A DNA stretch of 64,000 bases from Rhodohalobacter sulfatireducens. GTDB taxonomy: Bacteria; Bacteroidota; Rhodothermia; Balneolales; Balneolaceae. Positions 53,801 to 63,195 of the stretch are shown one piece after another (position 1 is the first letter of the stretch; each line of letters starts with the position of its first letter). A model generated the notes under the pieces. The model was not told the origin of the DNA and did not search any database. It saw only the letters and a program-made list of their open reading frames with translations. The stretch lies in contig NZ_JAKLWS010000001.1 in NCBI RefSeq assembly GCF_022012475.1, positions 372,001-436,000 on the forward strand. Reading direction: 5' to 3'. Position numbers and translations under genes: made by a program.

Positions 53801-53830
53801 CCCCTCCTTAAAAATGAGGGGACTTTTTCT
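53801..53830 (+). terminator. Hairpin CCCCTC...GAGGGG with T-tract
   Basis: CCCCTC (53801-53806) pairs with GAGGGG (53816-53821), followed by ACTTTTTCT. It belongs to the GC-rich intergenic family but is placed to end the SMP-30-like transcript. Confidence 0.6.
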
Positions 53831-53919
53831 CAGCTTTTCCACACTTAATTCTTGACTCAAATGATCATACAAAACCAACATCTCTTTCAGCGATACGATA
53901 CTAAAACGACATAAATATT

Positions 53920-55308
53920 ATGGATATCAATAAAAACATTTCGAACCCGATCAGAAGAAGGTTTTCTCGTTTCACAAATACCGATCATTTTTTTGCAGCT
54001 CTGTCTATTTTCGCGGTACTGCTCATTGCCGGATGCGGGGGTCCTTCGGCCGACAGTAATCAAAACCTTGCAAGTGCAGAAATTGTATGCGATGAGGATA
54101 ATGGAGGCATTACCCTGCCGGATGGATTTTGTGCGAGCGTCGTTGTCGATAGTCTCGGGCCGGCGCGCCACATTGCAGTTGCGCCGAATGGTGACATCTA
54201 TGTAAAAACGCGAAGCGAAGAGGGTGGAGTCGCTGCATTACGTGATACCACAGGTGACTTTAAAGCTGACATCATTGAGCGTTTCAGTGATATGACTCCC
54301 ATGAGAGGCGGAATTTTGTGGGAAACCGGCATGGCTATCCACGATGGGTATATCTGGGCTTCCAATACGGAGTCCGTCTATCGGTGGCCGATGCCTGAGG
54401 ACGGATCGCTTGTTCCCGAAGGTGAGCCGGAGATCGTTGTTACCGGTTTCCCGGAACAGCAGTCTCACGATTCCAAATCGATTGCTTTTGACGATAATGG
54501 CTACCTCTACGTAAATGTGGGTGCTCCATCCAATGCTTGTCAGCAAGAACCACGTACTCCCGGCTCCATGGGAGAAGATCCATGTTCGCAGCTGGAGCGG
54601 CAAGCGGGTATTTGGCGCTTTCATGCTGACTCTTTGGGCCAAACACAGCAGGATGACGGCATGCACTATGCAATAGGGATTCGCAACGTCGTGGGCCTTG
54701 ATTGGAATCATGAGGACAACGCCCTGTACGTAATGCAGCACGGTCGGGATCAACTCAATACACTCTGGCCGGATCTTTATACCGAAAAGGATAATGCTGA
54801 ATTGCCTGCTGAAGAGATGTTGAGACTGACTGAAGGTGCGAATGCAGGCTGGCCATACTGCTATTATGACTGGCAGCAGGAAGAAAAAGTTTTGAGTCCC
54901 GAATATGGTGGCGATGGAGAGGAAGTCGGGCGATGCTCAGAGTTTCTCGACCCGGTAGTAGCCTTTCCTGGTCACTGGGCACCAAATGTACTTCTGTTTT
55001 ACACCGGTCAGCACTTTCCAGGGCACTATCAGGGCGGTGCTTTCATCGCATTTCATGGTTCCTGGAACCGAGCACCATTGCCGCAAAGAGGATATAGGGT
55101 ATCATTTGTGCCTTTTGAAAACGGTTCTCCGGCGGGTGATTACGAGACCTTTGCCGATGGGTTTGCCGGTGTAGATCCAATCCCCAGCCCCGGTGTGGCA
55201 GAACACCGTCCGATGGGCCTCGCAATTGCACCGGACGGCGCCCTCTATATTTCTGACTCCGTTAAAGGTCGAATCTGGCGTGTGGTGTATACGGGGGAGA
55301 GTGAGTAG
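53920..55308 (+). CDS. Sorbosone dehydrogenase-like lipoprotein (second copy)
   Basis: A 462-residue lipoprotein: hydrophobic signal then LLIAGC near residue 40. The beta-propeller has DNGGITLPDGFCASVVVDSLGPARHIAVAPNGDIYVKT, VNVGAPSNACQQEPRTPGS, MQHGRDQLNTLWPDLY, FPGHWAPNVLLFYTGQHFPGHYQGGAFIAFHGSWNRAPLPQ and AEHRPMGLAIAPDGALYISDS. It shares long blocks with the protein at 1864. The likely role is PQQ-linked oxidation of a sugar or aldehyde at the cell envelope, by family. Here it sits among exported redox proteins, so this copy may serve that pathway. Confidence 0.87.
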   Translation: MDINKNISNPIRRRFSRFTNTDHFFAALSIFAVLLIAGCGGPSADSNQNLASAEIVCDEDNGGITLPDGFCASVVVDSLGPARHIAVAPNGDIYVKTRSEEGGVAALRDTTGDFKADIIERFSDMTPMRGGILWETGMAIHDGYIWASNTESVYRWPMPEDGSLVPEGEPEIVVTGFPEQQSHDSKSIAFDDNGYLYVNVGAPSNACQQEPRTPGSMGEDPCSQLERQAGIWRFHADSLGQTQQDDGMHYAIGIRNVVGLDWNHEDNALYVMQHGRDQLNTLWPDLYTEKDNAELPAEEMLRLTEGANAGWPYCYYDWQQEEKVLSPEYGGDGEEVGRCSEFLDPVVAFPGHWAPNVLLFYTGQHFPGHYQGGAFIAFHGSWNRAPLPQRGYRVSFVPFENGSPAGDYETFADGFAGVDPIPSPGVAEHRPMGLAIAPDGALYISDSVKGRIWRVVYTGESE

Positions 55309-55323
55309 ATATTTGTCAAAACA

Positions 55324-55387
55324 AAACCTGTCAGGTTTGAAAGTTTAAAATAAATAGAACTCGGTTTTCAAAAACCTGACAGGTTTT
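55324..55387. repeat. Paired AACCTGTCAGGTT palindromes
   Basis: AAACCTGTCAGGTTT (55324-55338) and AAAACCTGACAGGTTTT (55371-55387) are each self-complementary and also inverted relative to each other. They lie just after the dehydrogenase stop and may form a terminator or a dispersed repeat. Confidence 0.6.
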
Positions 55388-55487
55388 AGTAAGTCTTTCT
55401 TTAAGCATAAAGTAGGTTTGAGAGAGCATTTTTAAAAAAGGAGCATCGGGAAGAGTGTTCCGGAAAAAGATCAAAAAAGGAGAAAAA

Positions 55488-56654
<1,167 letters not shown>

Positions 56655-56704
56655 AGACTTATAACCAGAGATCATTAGAAATCAATCAACCAATAATCAA
56701 ACTC

Positions 56705-57163
56705 ATGAAACAAGTTATATATACTCTTTTATTGTTTGTCGCACTATCAACCCAGGCGGTGGCACAGAAAAATGAAAACGTTACGAGTGTAGAACAGGAG
56801 ATCATCAATTTGTCCGAACAAAAATGGCGGTGGATGGCCGACAAAAACGTGGAGGCCCTGGCGGATCTCTTTCATGAAAAAGCGGAGTTTGTTCACATGG
56901 GTGGATCATGGGGAACAGAACGTGAACTCGCTATCATCGAAAGTGGGGGGATCTGGTACAAACAGGCGGATATCCATGAGGTATCGGTCAATATTATTGA
57001 CAAAACGGCCATCCTTTTAAACAGGATTACCCTGATAGCGGAAGTTGGCGGGAATGAAGTCACAAATCCATTTGAAGTAACTGAAGTGTATGTGAAACTT
57101 GACGATGGTTGGAAGCTGGGCTCTTTGTCGTTTACCAGGCTGATGTCTCGTGGTGATGATTAG
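56705..57163 (+). CDS. Secreted DUF4440/NTF2-like protein (paralogue)
   Basis: A 152-residue protein: signal peptide (about 1-21, ending AVAQ), then the same NTF2-like fold as 52115: EQKWRWMADKNVEALADLFHEKAEFVHMGGSWGTERELAIIESGGIWYKQADIHEVSV. The conserved FVHM-GSWGT-REL-IIESG-IWYK block is nearly identical in the two. It may form a heteromer with its paralogue or act on the product of the adjacent reductase. ATG 56705 begins the signal; the TTG at 56651 is less likely. Confidence 0.88.
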   Translation: MKQVIYTLLLFVALSTQAVAQKNENVTSVEQEIINLSEQKWRWMADKNVEALADLFHEKAEFVHMGGSWGTERELAIIESGGIWYKQADIHEVSVNIIDKTAILLNRITLIAEVGGNEVTNPFEVTEVYVKLDDGWKLGSLSFTRLMSRGDD

Positions 57164-57322
57164 TCCTCCTTAGAAGGGGGAATGTGAGCACGACGAATGT
57201 CGTGTGAACTCGGGGGATGTACACCCCTCCCGCCTAAAGGCGGACTCCCCTCAAGGGGAGAATTCTCCCTCCCCCAACCCCTCCCCGAAGTATCGGGGCA
57301 GGCTCTTACACAGGAGGGGAGC
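57164..57322. repeat. Intergenic GC-rich repeat block
   Basis: CCTCCTTAGAAGGGGGAATG, CCCCTCCCGCCTAAAGGCGGACTCCCC, CCCCTCAAGGGGAGA and CCCCTCCCCGAAGTATCGGGGCAGGCTCTTA follow each other, each a small palindrome. The last shares the CGGGACAGGCTCTTA..AGGAGGGGA core with 32640-32690. No gene. Confidence 0.55.
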
Positions 57323-57396
57323 ACAATATCAAACATTCTTGTTTCGAACTCATGCCAGATTATATAAGTACAGTTAAAAATTAAAACCCAATCAAA

Positions 57397-59052
57397 ATGA
57401 AAAAAATAATCCTTGGTTTATTCATCATCATGAGTTGCTATTTGCCGGCTCATCATACATCTGTGGTTGCACAGGAAACGGATTCCAATACATCCCCAAC
57501 AGTTCAAACTGAAAACGGTCTTTTGCGTGGTGTGACGGAAGGAGATGTTACAAGCTTCAAAGGGATTCGCTTTGCAGCGCCGCCGGTTGGCGAATATCGC
57601 TGGCGTCCACCTCAGCCCGTATCGAACTGGGAGGGTGTGCGTGATGCAACCGAGTATGGCGCAAATTGTGCGCAGGCCGGATGGGGCGCTGCTCCCGGAA
57701 CCATTGCGGACGGTTCATCGGAAGATTGTCTCTTCCTGAATATCTGGAAACCTGCCGGAGTTGAAGAGGGTTCGAATCTTCCCGTGATGGTATGGATCCA
57801 CGGAGGTGCTTTTGTGGGCGGAAGTGGCGCCGGTGGTGCAACCACAGGAGAGGAATTCGCCAAACAGGACGTCATTTTGATGACCATCAATTATCGCTTG
57901 GGACGCCTCGGCCATTTTGCATTTCCTGCATTGAGCGAAGAGCATCCCGAGGAGCCAAAAGGCAGCTACGCTTATATGGACCAGATTGCCGCCCTCGAAT
58001 GGATACAGGAGAATATTGAAGCATTCGGTGGTAATCCGGATAATGTGACCATTTTCGGTTTCTCTGCCGGTGGCGTATCTGTTCATTCGCTCATGACCAT
58101 TCCGGCTGCAAGAGGTCAGTTTCATAAAGTGATTAGTGAATCAGGCGGCGGTCGTGACGGTGTTCTTACCGGCCGACCCATTCGTGAAGATAATGCGGAT
58201 CCACTCTACACGGTTTCTGCTGAAACCATTGGAATCAACTTTGCCCGTAAAAAGGGAATCGAAGGAACCGGTGAAGAAGCACTTGCAGAACTTCGCGATC
58301 TGAGTGTTGAAGAGATTGTGGATGGAGGCCAGGAAACCGATGGTGAGAATGGCCCGCGCACCTATTCAGGCCCAATTCTGGATGGGGAGCTGGTGGTAGA
58401 AACGGCTGAAAGTGCTTACAAAGCAGACAGACAGGCAGACGTTCCACTTATCATCGGGAATACAAGTGCCGAAATAGGCGGCAGTTTTGTTAATAACAGC
58501 AGTTCAAAAGAAGAACTGTTTTCACTTTTTAGTGAACTGGAAGATGAGGCGAGAACTGCATACGATCCTGAGGGAAATAAAGAGTTTGCTGAAGTTATCA
58601 CAAAGTTTAACACCGACTGGGCATGGGGAGAGCCGGCTCGCATGACAGCAAGAGCTTTTGTTGATGAAGGTAACCCGGCTTACATGTATCTGTTCTCCTA
58701 TGTGCCGGAAGCGATGCGGGAGCGAATGCGCTTTGGTGCCGGACACGGATCAGAAGTTGCCTACGTGTTTAACAACCTGGATGCCCGCTGGGGAGATATT
58801 GAGCCAACGACTGAAGAACAAGAGTTAGCGCAAGTGATGAACACCTATTGGGCAAACTTCGCCAAGACAGGTGATCCCAATGGCAAAGGGGTACCTGAAT
58901 GGGCCGTTTACAATACCCAAAATGAAGAGATACTCGAAATTGAACCCGACGGTGAAACAGTCGGAAAACCCGATCCCAGAGAAAAAAGACTGGATGTGAT
59001 TCAAAAGGCCATTGAGACATTAAGAGACCGTTTACAAACGCGCGGTATTTAA
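57397..59052 (+). CDS. Secreted type-B carboxylesterase
   Basis: A 551-residue alpha/beta hydrolase with a signal peptide (about 1-25, ending VAQ). Typical motifs: NGLLRGVTEGDVTSFKGIRFAAPPVGEYRW, SEDCLFLNIWKP, PVMVWIHGGAFVGGSG (oxyanion hole), GFSAGGVSVHSL (nucleophile Ser in G-x-S-x-G) and GAGHGSEVAYVF (catalytic His). It hydrolyses an ester, possibly releasing substrate for the reductases and decarboxylase-like protein around it. It lies 20 bases before the next gene. Confidence 0.93.
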   Translation: MKKIILGLFIIMSCYLPAHHTSVVAQETDSNTSPTVQTENGLLRGVTEGDVTSFKGIRFAAPPVGEYRWRPPQPVSNWEGVRDATEYGANCAQAGWGAAPGTIADGSSEDCLFLNIWKPAGVEEGSNLPVMVWIHGGAFVGGSGAGGATTGEEFAKQDVILMTINYRLGRLGHFAFPALSEEHPEEPKGSYAYMDQIAALEWIQENIEAFGGNPDNVTIFGFSAGGVSVHSLMTIPAARGQFHKVISESGGGRDGVLTGRPIREDNADPLYTVSAETIGINFARKKGIEGTGEEALAELRDLSVEEIVDGGQETDGENGPRTYSGPILDGELVVETAESAYKADRQADVPLIIGNTSAEIGGSFVNNSSSKEELFSLFSELEDEARTAYDPEGNKEFAEVITKFNTDWAWGEPARMTARAFVDEGNPAYMYLFSYVPEAMRERMRFGAGHGSEVAYVFNNLDARWGDIEPTTEEQELAQVMNTYWANFAKTGDPNGKGVPEWAVYNTQNEEILEIEPDGETVGKPDPREKRLDVIQKAIETLRDRLQTRGI

Positions 59053-59072
59053 CCCTCAAATAAACCAGTAAC

Positions 59073-59819
59073 ATGAAAAAATTTAGTACACAACTACTAC
59101 TCAGTTTAATTGTAGCCATCAGTTGTTTTCCACTCGATTTGAAAGCACAAACCTCAGAACAGAATCAGAGGCTCAGCGAAAAACAGCAAACTCTCATTCC
59201 AATAGCAGCTTACACCGCCATTGGTGACCTTCAACGTTTAAAACCTGCACTGCATAACGGTTTGGATGCCGGCCTGACAATCAATGAGATCAAAGAGTCG
59301 ATGGTGCATCTGTATGCGTACGCCGGATTCCCTCGTAGTATTCGCGGGCTTTCTACCTTTATGGAGATCTTAGATGAGCGCCAGGCTGACGGCATTCAAG
59401 ATGAACAGGGCCCGGAAGCCTCTCCAATCAATGATGACCGAAGCAAGTACGAACGAGGTGTGGAAACCCTGTATGAGTTAACCGGTGCAAACTGGGGTAA
59501 TCCGCAATCAGGTTACGGAGCATTTGCTCCTGCCATCGACACATTCCTCAAAGAGCATCTATTTGCGGACCTGTTTGAGCGGGATGTGTTAACCTATGCC
59601 CAGCGAGAGCTGGTGGTCATCTCCATACTCAGCGGCCTCGATGGCGTGGAACCCATGTTGGGAAGCCATTTAAATCTTTCCCTGAATGTCGGTTTAACAC
59701 AGGTCCAATTGCAGCATTTTGTGGATATCATCGAAACGACACTTGGTGAAGAAAAAGGAGAAATCGCTCAATCTGTATTAGATAACGTACTGGAAAACAG
59801 AAACCAAGAACAGGATTAA
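59073..59819 (+). CDS. Secreted carboxymuconolactone decarboxylase family protein
   Basis: A 248-residue protein with a signal peptide (about 1-26, ending KAQ). It contains two CMD/AhpD-like all-helical domains: LDAGLTINEIKESMVHLYAYAGFPRSIRGLSTFMEIL (about 65-100) and FERDVLTYAQRELVVISILSGLDGVEPMLGSHLNLSLNVGLTQVQLQHFVDII (about 165-220). Neither carries the Cys-x-x-Cys of the AhpD peroxidases, so a peroxidase role is unlikely. Signal-bearing CMD proteins next to AKR, flavodoxin and cupin genes are common in Bacteroidota. Confidence 0.88.
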   Translation: MKKFSTQLLLSLIVAISCFPLDLKAQTSEQNQRLSEKQQTLIPIAAYTAIGDLQRLKPALHNGLDAGLTINEIKESMVHLYAYAGFPRSIRGLSTFMEILDERQADGIQDEQGPEASPINDDRSKYERGVETLYELTGANWGNPQSGYGAFAPAIDTFLKEHLFADLFERDVLTYAQRELVVISILSGLDGVEPMLGSHLNLSLNVGLTQVQLQHFVDIIETTLGEEKGEIAQSVLDNVLENRNQEQD

Positions 59820-59867
59820 TATTTTTACTAAATGTGACTCCAACACAAGAATTTGAAATGAACTTTC

Positions 59868-60055
59868 CCTCCTATGATTAGGAGGGGCTTGGGGTGGTAG
59901 AAAAAGATTCATTCTAATCAAAATTTAGCGTTCCGTTTTAAGCCTTCTGGTAGTATGTAAAATAAAGCGATGCAGCTTTGTTTTTAGTCTTGGAACAGAA
60001 CAGCGAGACGAAATTAACCACCCCTTAATCCCCTCCTTAAAAAGTAGGGGAGATT
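59868..60055. repeat. ~185-bp MITE-like element, copy 2
   Basis: The left end carries CCTCCTATGATTAGGAGGGG and GGGGTGGTAGAAAAAGATT. The right end carries AACCACCCCTTAATCCCCTCC and GTAGGGGAGATTTT in inverted orientation. The AT-rich core of about 110 bases has no gene. Same layout as 32508-32697. Confidence 0.55.
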
Positions 60056-60088
60056 TTACAAACAACAATTCAAACTCAACCATCAGAT

Positions 60089-60583
60089 ATGAATCTTAAT
60101 CAATCAATTCCTGCAATTTTAGTAATCGTTTTTTTGCTAATGCCTGCTTTCCAGGCAATGGCACAAACAGATAGCGATGAACATTATAATATGACGTCCA
60201 TCCTGCCGGAAGGTAATGAGGTATCCGGAGGAAATTTCACAGGTACAGTATGGGTAAATATGATCGTACTTCCGGAAGATAATTTAAACACGAATGGGGG
60301 TAAGGTGAAGTTTGAACCGAAGGCACGATCGAACTGGCACAGCCATCCCGGTGGGCAAATTCTCATTGTAACCGACGGAACTGGTTATCACCAAATAGAA
60401 GGAAAACCCATTCAAGTTATTCGGGAGGGAGATGTCATTAAAGTCCCGGCAGATGCAAAACATTGGCACGGAGCTTCTCATGAACATTCCATGACACATA
60501 CGGCCATCGGTCCAAATCTTGATAGAGGCGGAGCTCAATGGGCAGGTCCGGTAACGGATGAAGAATATGATAGCATCAGGTAG
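60089..60583 (+). CDS. Secreted cupin domain protein
   Basis: A 164-residue protein with a signal peptide (about 1-26, ending AMAQ). The cupin has the metal set WHSHPGGQILIVTDGTGYHQIEGKPIQVIREGDVIKVPADAKHWHGASHEHSMTHTAI. Its NLNTNGGKVKFEPKARSNWHSHPG opening resembles the cupins paired with CMD proteins. It is the last gene of the exported cluster. The role may be an oxygenase, isomerase or binding protein; the sequence does not decide. Confidence 0.88.
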   Translation: MNLNQSIPAILVIVFLLMPAFQAMAQTDSDEHYNMTSILPEGNEVSGGNFTGTVWVNMIVLPEDNLNTNGGKVKFEPKARSNWHSHPGGQILIVTDGTGYHQIEGKPIQVIREGDVIKVPADAKHWHGASHEHSMTHTAIGPNLDRGGAQWAGPVTDEEYDSIR

Positions 60584-60627
60584 TTTCCATTTCAAAATTG
60601 TTCAGAACCTAATCTATCAAATAGGAA

Positions 60628-60819
60628 TTGTCTGAAAGGAAGAAACAAAAACCAATTACAGCTACAGGAGATGTTTTTTCAAAATTCTTCAATATTCAGG
60701 CTAAAAAGTATACAGTGTTAACATGTACCAAATGCAGATTCAAGGGGTTCTGCAAAGTTGCTATGAGTACACTTGGTGATATTCTCGACCTCTTCGCTAA
60801 TCAATCCACAAGCTTATAA
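60628..60819 (+). pseudogene. Truncated zinc-ribbon protein
   Basis: The frame from TTG 60628 gives 63 residues: ITATGDVFSKFFNIQAKKYTVLTCTKCRFKGFCKVAMSTLGDILDLFAN. This is the second half of a small zinc-ribbon protein whose first CxxC pair normally stands ~15 residues before the GGxFSKFF-like segment. An in-frame TAG at 60622 closes the frame upstream, so the first cysteine pair is missing. The second pair (CTKC) is intact. It is most likely a decayed gene. Confidence 0.55.
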
Positions 60820-60823
60820 AAGC

Positions 60824-61138
60824 TTATTTTTCAGCTTCGAGGTAAGCCACAACGGATTTCCAGATAGCCTCCATTTTGGAATCTGCTTCGGAATCGTAGG
60901 TGTCATCTTCGCCTGTAACGCTGCAACGTTGGCCTTCAATGCGAACGCTGTGACCTTCCTCTTCTTCTATTTTTACAACTACCGGCATTAACCATTTCCA
61001 GGAAAGATGAAATTTCAGATCACTGCCCTTTAAAAATGCGAGTGGAATGTCTTTCACATCATCCTGGTCTACTTTAATAGTGCCGCCCATAAAATCTTTA
61101 ATCAGCTGATTACCATTCGTTATTTCATTATGGTCCAT
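60824..61138 (-). CDS. Small uncharacterised protein
   Basis: A 104-residue protein: MDHNEITNGNQLIKDFMGGTIKVDQDDVKDIPLAFLKGSDLKFHLSWKWLMPVVVKIEEEEGHSVRIEGQRCSVTGEDD...MEAIWKSVVAYLEAEK. I do not recognise a functional family; short proteins with a similar YHxSWxWLMPVVxKIE pattern occur in phage and Bacteroidota genomes. No signal peptide. ATG 61138 is chosen over a GTG three codons earlier. It converges with the zinc-ribbon remnant. Confidence 0.7.
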   Translation of the reverse strand: MDHNEITNGNQLIKDFMGGTIKVDQDDVKDIPLAFLKGSDLKFHLSWKWLMPVVVKIEEEEGHSVRIEGQRCSVTGEDDTYDSEADSKMEAIWKSVVAYLEAEK

Positions 61139-61147
61139 AGATATCAC

Positions 61148-61632
61148 GTAAGTTGTTGTTAATTTTGGTTGTGATAAAATAAAAATAATAGTTGGCTTAT
61201 TTAATTAACGTCAGTTCGAGATAATAAGCTTGAATATTGCGCTCTCCAGCTGCTTGAACTCGACACTTCGGGGTGAAGAGCCTGTTTTCTGAAATCTTAA
61301 TGCAGGCGGGCTCAAACTGACTTTCTAATAGATTTCCCCAAAATAATTCATTAGAAATCAGATAGGAGTGTCTCTTTAGAATTAACAGGCAGTGATCAAT
61401 TTATTGGTTGGGAGAGTCAGTAACAATCACACTCGCCTGTTGCTCCCTGCTTTTTCTGAGTCCATCTGGTTATGGTTAAAAAGGCAGCAGCCAAGCGCAA
61501 TGAGGTTGAGATTCTGGCTCTCTTTAACCTTGATTTAAACAATTAAAAATCATTCGATGGGTGGTTGGTAACCTCAAAAATTAGTATTTATCCGTCTGAC
61601 CGCAAAGACAGCGGCCTGACGGGTTCAAATTC
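61148..61632. other. Intergenic gap with one CCGTCTGACCG hairpin
   Basis: No gene is seen. At 61592-61623, CCGTCTGACCGC and GCGGCCTGACGG form an imperfect hairpin of the same family as hairpin 1 at 51978 and 52601. Like those, it lies right after a stop codon, here of the minus-strand gene ending at 61633. The rest is non-repetitive non-coding DNA. Confidence 0.5.
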
Positions 61633-63159
61633 TCATCTCCGCTGAATGACAGCTACCCAATGACCGTCACCGGGAGCCGCAATTTCTCTCAATTCACCGG
61701 CTTCAAATTGAGACTCATCAACCCAGGAGGAGTTCATAATATCCAACCATTGAACAGTGAATGAGCCGGACCGCTCCCTGAGATCGAGATCTACTCCGCC
61801 TCCGTTGGTGAAATAGATAGCATACGAATTTCCAGGGTCAGCCATGATATAAGCCTCATTACGGCTGCGGTCCAGGAAATGATGGTAGGTTGGTTCAAGG
61901 TTCCAGGGCTGAACCTTATCGAGAAGCATTTTTGTACTCTGAATCACAGCTTTCGCCTCATCCCCAAGGCCAAGGCCGTAGTAGTTGCGAAGCTCAGCAT
62001 AAGGATCTGCGTCTCTTCGATGGAATCGCATGGATGCAGAACCGGCAAACAGGTTTCTCATGAACCGGGCTACACTTTCATCCTCTCCACCCTCATCATA
62101 GGTCCAAAAACCCCCATATATTTTTGTATTATTCAACGGTTTTTGGGGGCCGTCAAAACTGTATTCACGAAGATATCGGACAAGTTCGTAATGCACCTCC
62201 CCGGTATGGAAATTGTTTTGTGAAATATCCACATAAGTATAGGCCGGATCATCTAAAATCTCACGATGACGTGGATGAGTAAGCGCATTGATGTCGTACA
62301 TGTCTGCAGTTTGAACGTTAATTCCCTCCCTTTCGGCTTTGTCCTGAATGTATTGTGCCCAGTATCGTCCCCAGGAGTGTGCCTCATTCACTTCATTATT
62401 CATACAGTACAACACATTAGGGTACTGAAAGGCAATCTCCAGGATTTTATCCACAAAAGCTTCCTGGTATTCTCGCACAATTTCCAGATCCAGTTCCGAC
62501 GGGCGGGTATAGAAAAAAGAATGCTCCCCCGGATATTCACTTTTTGAATAATCAACATCAGTCGGCAGTCCGGATTCTTCAACGGTATAATTGATGTTGT
62601 TGATGGGATTAAACGGACTCCGGCTCCACCCTCTTTTCGGGTATCCTTCTCCTCCATCCATATAATAATTCCAGGTTGCCCAGATCTCTACCTGGACAAT
62701 AATATCACGCTCAAAGGCCAATTGGAGCAGTTGCTCAAACCGCTCAAAAAATTCCGGGTTGAAGCGGTTCAGGTCAAACTTTCCCTCCTCATTCACCTGG
62801 TACGGCCAGGCATCCTCTGCCCGGGAGAATGCCATCGTATTTCTGACGTAATTGCCGCCAACAGCTGCAAGATCATCCAAGTGCTGTTCCAGGTACTGCA
62901 ACTGGAAAACATTATCTGAATCCGTTCCCCCGATCAACATCACGGGCTCGCCCTTATACTGCCAATACATGGGATGATCGTGATAGGGTCGAACGGCTTC
63001 TTCTTGGTGGTTTTGGGCAATTGCTGCCTGATGGAATGTTGTGAAGGAGATAACAATCAGAACTGTGTATGATATGAGGTGTCCTAAAAATTGCAATCCT
63101 GCATTCTGATAAAAATAGGTTTTGAATGAGCGATATTCTTGAAATTTTATTTTATCCAT
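61633..63159 (-). CDS. Secreted glycoside-hydrolase-like TIM-barrel protein
   Basis: A 508-residue protein. A hydrophobic export segment (about 25-48) precedes a barrel starting YWQYKGEPVMLIGGTDSDNVFQLQYLEQHLDDLAAVGGNYVRNTMAF. Later blocks are ERDIIVQVEIWATWNYYMDGG, VLYCMNNEVNEAHSWGRYW (likely acid/base Glu region) and IYGGFWTYDEGGEDESVARFMRNLFAGSASMRFHR. A C-terminal beta-sandwich follows (YAIYFTNGGGVDLDLRERSGSFTVQWLD), as in proteins annotated with a putative collagen-binding domain. The sugar bond is unknown. It lies 36 bases downstream of the DUF1593-type gene, so the two likely form a unit. Confidence 0.8.
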   Translation of the reverse strand: MDKIKFQEYRSFKTYFYQNAGLQFLGHLISYTVLIVISFTTFHQAAIAQNHQEEAVRPYHDHPMYWQYKGEPVMLIGGTDSDNVFQLQYLEQHLDDLAAVGGNYVRNTMAFSRAEDAWPYQVNEEGKFDLNRFNPEFFERFEQLLQLAFERDIIVQVEIWATWNYYMDGGEGYPKRGWSRSPFNPINNINYTVEESGLPTDVDYSKSEYPGEHSFFYTRPSELDLEIVREYQEAFVDKILEIAFQYPNVLYCMNNEVNEAHSWGRYWAQYIQDKAEREGINVQTADMYDINALTHPRHREILDDPAYTYVDISQNNFHTGEVHYELVRYLREYSFDGPQKPLNNTKIYGGFWTYDEGGEDESVARFMRNLFAGSASMRFHRRDADPYAELRNYYGLGLGDEAKAVIQSTKMLLDKVQPWNLEPTYHHFLDRSRNEAYIMADPGNSYAIYFTNGGGVDLDLRERSGSFTVQWLDIMNSSWVDESQFEAGELREIAAPGDGHWVAVIQRR

Positions 63160-63195
63160 CTTCTATCTGTTTCCGGTTATTAAATGAAAAGAAGT

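Noticed and set aside
61438-61505. Possible small RNA or tRNA-like fold in the 61148-61632 gap
   Set aside because: I could not form a cloverleaf or stable stem by eye, and no promoter or terminator brackets it.
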